A stretch of 64,000 bases of DNA from Gordionus sp. m RMFG-2023. Its lineage: Eukaryota > Nematomorpha > Gordioida > Chordodea > Parachordodidae. The DNA lies in contig NC_088775.1 of NCBI RefSeq assembly GCF_954871325.1, positions 36,433,561 through 36,497,560 on the forward strand, written 5' to 3'. Numbering within the stretch: position 1 is the first letter of the stretch; every line of letters starts with the position of its first letter. The notes beneath the pieces were generated by a model. The model had not been told where the DNA came from. It did not search any database and worked only from the letters and a program-made list of their open reading frames with translations. Position numbers and translations under genes: made by a program. This document shows positions 59,997 to 64,000 of the stretch, piece by piece.

Positions 59997-62605
59997 TAGT
60001 GACGAAGATAGAAGCAAGGGAAGCATTGCTTCCCATGAAATTTTTCATACAAAATTCTTAAATAAACTGAATATAATCTTTATACTATGCTAAATATACT
60101 AAACTGACAATTAATATTATTTTTACTATATTAAGAAATACTATTATTTTTACTACGTTAAAAAATTTACTATTATTTTTAATACTTTAAAAAATTTACT
60201 ATTATTTTTACTAAGTTAAAAAGAATATATATGAGGGAAGCAAATTTAATATTGCTTATTTTTTTAAAAGAAAAAATCATGCCATGGTATTGTGTCATTT
60301 TACCATTAAAAAATAAGTATTGGGGAAGCATAATAAAAAAATGCTTATTTTTTTTAATAAATAAAAGCGAAAGGAATTTTTTTATATAATATTTTTTTCC
60401 TGACATTTTTTAAATAAAATTTTTTTTCGTTTTTAAAATCCTCAATTAATATTAATTATTGTAATTGTATTATTGAAAATTTATTAACATTATCATTTAG
60501 TTTGATGCGAAAAAATTGATTATTGAAAAAGGAAGACTAAAACCAATTTAAAGAAATCAAAACTTGCATACGTAATTTTTCTATCGATAAATATGAAAAA
60601 TATGAATGGTTCACTGGATGTGAATTTCCTAATTCTCTATATTGTTGGTCATACCTATTATTCCCAAAGGAAAAATATGTTTGGAATGATAAAGGATTTT
60701 CGGATATGAATAATTTTACAAATGCAGTGAAACGGCATGAAGAATCAACCGTTCATTTGCAGTCGATAATTCAATTAAAAACATTTGTCCAAAATCGTAT
60801 TGAAAATATGATAGATGATGCGCAAAATATCAATTGAACAGCATAATTCGAAAGTCAAATCAAATAGAGAAATTGAAAATATTGATCACTCTATATATTT
60901 TCTTGGAATTCAGGCACTCACATTCCGTGGTGATGATGAATCTTCTAATTCTAAATAGAGGAAATTATATTGAATTAATTTATTTGCTGGCGAAAAAAAA
61001 TTTACTATTGATACATCATTTAGAAAATAATATAGTTTTTATTGGACTATCAAACGATATTCAAAATGATTTAATAAATTCTATTTCATATAGCTTACAT
61101 CAAAAAATATTTAATGAATTAGAAGAAACGGAATTTATATTAATAATATTAGATGAAACAACAGATATGAATAATAAATCTCAACTGGCTGTAGTTCTTC
61201 GATATTTTTTAAATAACGAGACATTGTATGTAAGATTTATTGAATTCTTTGATGTTACTATGCATCGAGATGCTAATTCTTTATCAAAATTTGTCATTAA
61301 ATTCTTGAATGATAAAAAAATTAATAGGTTAAGGTTACGATGGCGCAGCTGTTATGTTAGGCAATTCACATGGACTACAAGCAAAAATCAGAGACCTTCA
61401 GCACTTTATATTCATTGCTTTGCCCATAAGTTAAATCTTATATTATCAAAATCTTGCAGCAAAATTAAAGAATGTAAGTATTTTTTGTAACTTTATTTGG
61501 TTTAGCCATTTTTTTTAGTACATCATCTAAGCGAACATCGGAATTTAATATGTCAAAAATGGTTACCACGAGTAGCCCCAACGAGATGGGGGTACAATGG
61601 TCGGCTGAATTATTTGAAGGATCTAGTCGTTTTTTTTTGAAAGTAAGATTGATGAAGAATCTGATATTGTTTTGGGATAATGATGTTCTAATAACATCTC
61701 GTGGCTATTTAAATATATATATATTAAATGATGCAAATTTTCTAATTTTATTATATTTTTTTCAAGAAATTTTTCCAGAATCTGATTTGTTATTTAATAG
61801 ACTTCAAACTAAAATTAACGATATATCTTATTGTTTTAAAAGTATTAACGATTTCAGATTCAGTTAAATCAAACATAGAAAACTTTGATGTGTTTTGGAG
61901 AAACTTAAATGTAAAAGAAAATATTGAAAACAATTTATAAAAAAACGTAATAGATCCGGATTGCCCATTACAAAAGAATTTTATAAAAATTTTATAATTA
62001 AATTAACAGATAATATAATCAATGAAATTGATTTTCGGTTCGATACATTAAAAAATATCAAATTCATCGAATTGTTAGATAATAGTATATTACAAATATT
62101 TAATTAAAATTTCCCAAAATATTTATTAGATAATTTAAACGACACTTATTCTCAATTTTTGGACTTAAACAAGCTGGAAACCGAATTAAAGGTAGTGTTT
62201 CGGGACGATGAATTTGGAAAGAAAAAGAATGTTAATGAAATACTTGAATTTTTAATATGCACCAATTTGATGAAAAGTTTTAATGAGTTTCTTAAATTAT
62301 GCAAATTCATCTTTACTTTGGCTTCAACAACAGCAAGCGCAGAACGGAGTTTTTCATCTTTATAAAGAATTAAATCTTATTGCAGAAACAGGATGAGCCA
62401 AAATCTATTATCGAATCTATCTTGATTGAAAAATAATTATCAAAAAATTTAAAATCTATCGATAACTTTTTCATTTTACTCAAAAACAAAGACGAATACC
62501 ATTTATTTATAAATCTTAATATTTTTATGGTTTGATTTGGCTAAAATAAAAATAAAATTTTTTTTTGATTGCTTCCCTAGTAGCAAACTTGACGCTTCGT
62601 CACTG
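59997..62605 (+). mobile_element. Nearly whole TTF-type hAT
   Basis: The tips TAGTGACGAAGATAGAAGC and, inverted, CAGTGACGAAGCGTCAAG have a perfect duplication gaatatac on both sides (59989-59996 and 62606-62613). Subterminal gggaagcatt/gcttccc lies near each end. It is only 24 bp from the preceding hAT. It carries one plus-strand transposase. Confidence 0.93.
60590..62490 (+). pseudogene. TTF/DUF4371 hAT transposase, several frame breaks
   Basis: Domains in order. TTF zinc finger at about 60600-60830: EWFTGCEFPNSLYCWSYLL, VWNDKGFSDMNNF, KRHEEST. DUF4371 catalytic region at about 61010-61480: ILDETTDMNNKSQLAVVLRY, then HCFAHKLNLILS. Dimerisation domain at about 62270-62440: TLASTTASAERSFSSL. 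The frame changes near 60830 (after AQNIN) and again in the middle; there are stops near 61490 and after SFSSL. Full-length layout but not translatable as one protein. Related host-domesticated forms are ZMYM-like proteins. Confidence 0.87.
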
Positions 62606-62613
62606 GAATATAC

Positions 62614-62982
62614 TATACCTTTTATAGTAATGAGAATATAATTAAATATTTATACTCTATATTAACATTTGCAGTTTATTACTTAATGAATATCTTTAAT
62701 ATTTTATATAGACTAATCAATATAAAATCAAATCTGTATAGTATTAAGAATATAGTTTAAAATTTTGTAATTTCCAGAGAAGTAAGGATTTATTGTTTTC
62801 TTTAATACTTCATGAATATCTGAAGATTTTTCAAATATATATCTTATAAAGTTGGAATGAATATTTTTTTATAAGAATTAATTTAATATTTTATATTTAT
62901 ATATTCAATAACAAAAATCAAAGTGAGGAAAGATATATTATGATTTTAAATTTATTATAAAATTTAATATATTTTAAGAAAA
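62614..62982. other. No gene seen
   Basis: AT-rich. It resembles 51700-51850 in phrases such as agagaagtaagg and cttcatgaatat, so both may be one dispersed repeat. Confidence 0.45.
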
Positions 62983-63196
62983 TGGTAATATATTGTAGTG
63001 CATATGGCTGTAACCAAAAATATTGTTCAGGAAGAAACATTTCCTTTCATAAGTATGATATCTCAAATTAAATAATAATTTATAATTTTTATCAGAATTA
63101 AATCTAAAATATATGAAGATGCAGCTTATATTAATAGCCTATTTTTTCTTGTAAAAATTATTTGCCAGATTTCCTATGAAAAATAAAACTATTTAA
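62983..63196 (+). pseudogene. THAP zinc-finger exons, broken
   Basis: Exon 1 (62983-63052) encodes MVIYCSAYGCNQKYCSGRNI, then SFHK, the CxxxxC start of a THAP finger. It is followed by a good donor GTATGA. After an acceptor at 63167-63168 the frame continues FPMKNKTI, restoring the typical FHKFP motif, but meets a stop at 63194. THAP fingers bind DNA in P-element transposases, Harbinger-like partners and many animal regulators. Nothing downstream identifies which this was. The fit of both halves makes the THAP call good; gene identity is open. Confidence 0.7.
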
Positions 63197-63439
63197 CATG
63201 TGATTTGGAATCTTTTATGAGATTTATCATATTTTTCTATTTTTAGAAAATACTCCGAAAACAAAATTGAATATACAAGATTTTATTGTTAAATATAAAA
63301 AAAATTTTGATATAATTTCTTTTATATTTATTTTTTTATCAAATAAAAAGAAGTTATAATTTATAATTTATAAGTCTTTTTATATTTTATTTTTGCTTTG
63401 AATTATGTTATTCCCAATGACATATAATAATACCTAGAC

Positions 63440-64000
63440 CAGGGTTGTCAGGTCAAAATTTTCAAATTGTGGGAGAAATTCGGTATTTTGTGGGAGTAAT
63501 ATAAAAATTGTGGGAGAAATATCGGCCCGCAAAGGCCCGGCCAGCAGCCGGGATTTAGAATTGACTTAGTTATCCGCTTATTATTTTTTATAAATATAAA
63601 ATCGAATCTATTTTCCAAAATAAAATAGGTAATTATTTTTCAAAATAAAATAGCCATTTTTCAAAATAAAATAGCCAACTATTTTTCAAAATAAATTAGC
63701 CAACTATTTTTCAAAATAAAATAGCCAACTATTTTTCAAAACAAAATAGCCAACTATTTTTCAAAATAAAATAGCCAACTATTTTTCAAAATAAAATAGC
63801 CAACTATTTTTCAAAATAAAATAGCCAACTATTTTTCAAAATAAAATAGCCAACTATTTTTCAAAATAAAATAGCCAAATATTTTTCAAAATAAAATATC
63901 CAACTCTTTTTCAAAATAAAATAGGTAACCATTTTCCAAAATAAAATAAGCAAATATTTTTCAAAATAGGTAATTATAGTACAACACAAAATTTCTTAAA
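63440..64000. mobile_element. hAT MITE running off the window
   Basis: It begins CAGGGTTGTCAGGTC and continues aaaattttcaaattgtggga, the inverse of the right end of the element at 16494-17802. It then has cccggccagcagccggg. The other end lies beyond the window. Confidence 0.65.
63600..63970. repeat. Tandem array, unit 25 bp
   Basis: About fourteen copies of atagccaactatttttcaaa plus taaa; the central ones are nearly identical. Confidence 0.95.

Noticed and set aside
63600-63970. Regular short repeats resembling a CRISPR array
   Set aside because: The 25-bp units are directly adjacent with no unique spacers, in a eukaryotic MITE.

Overview
This is a very AT-rich stretch of a eukaryotic, almost certainly animal, nuclear genome. 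There are no operons, the introns are GT-AG, and repeats dominate. The animal call rests on a sarcosine dehydrogenase gene of animal architecture, a THAP-type zinc finger and a MADF-encoding Harbinger transposon. I cannot name the species.

One host gene is recognisable. It is a sarcosine dehydrogenase (SARDH) gene on the minus strand, with eleven consecutive exons from 44256 down to 15794. Splice phases agree at every junction. They encode about 777 residues: the FAD-binding dehydrogenase domain, the central FAO_M domain and the start of the folate-binding GCV_T domain. The presequence exon and the last exons (roughly the C-terminal fifth) were not found and probably lie outside, or upstream in sequence I cannot read as exon. 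Introns run from 41 bp to 8.8 kb, and the large ones are packed with transposons.

Layout: 1-2.6 kb, unrecognised AT-rich DNA with a possible MITE. 2.6-10.3 kb, one hAT transposon with near-identical 0.85-1.0 kb terminal inverted repeats, a perfect target duplication and a decayed transposase. 10.3-12.2 kb, two head-to-head fossil pieces of a Ty3/gypsy integrase. 12.5-14.8 kb, two fold-back structures. 15.8-44.3 kb, SARDH, with introns holding at least five hAT copies or remnants, hAT MITEs, a Harbinger copy and a Ty3/gypsy fossil. 45-48.4 kb, three tandem arrays. 48.6-50.9 kb, a deleted Harbinger. 51.85-59.97 kb, a four-level nest: hAT containing Harbinger, which contains two hATs, one of which contains a GC-rich MITE. 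60.0-62.6 kb, a nearly whole TTF-type hAT. 63 kb, two THAP-domain exons. 63.44 kb to the end, the start of a MITE with a 25-bp array.

I found no clearly new biological system. The best candidates for a second look are the long-TIR hAT with arrays of GCGAA motifs, the Harbinger whose spliced MADF partner is still open while its transposase is broken, the nest itself, and a GC hairpin shared by several hAT MITEs.
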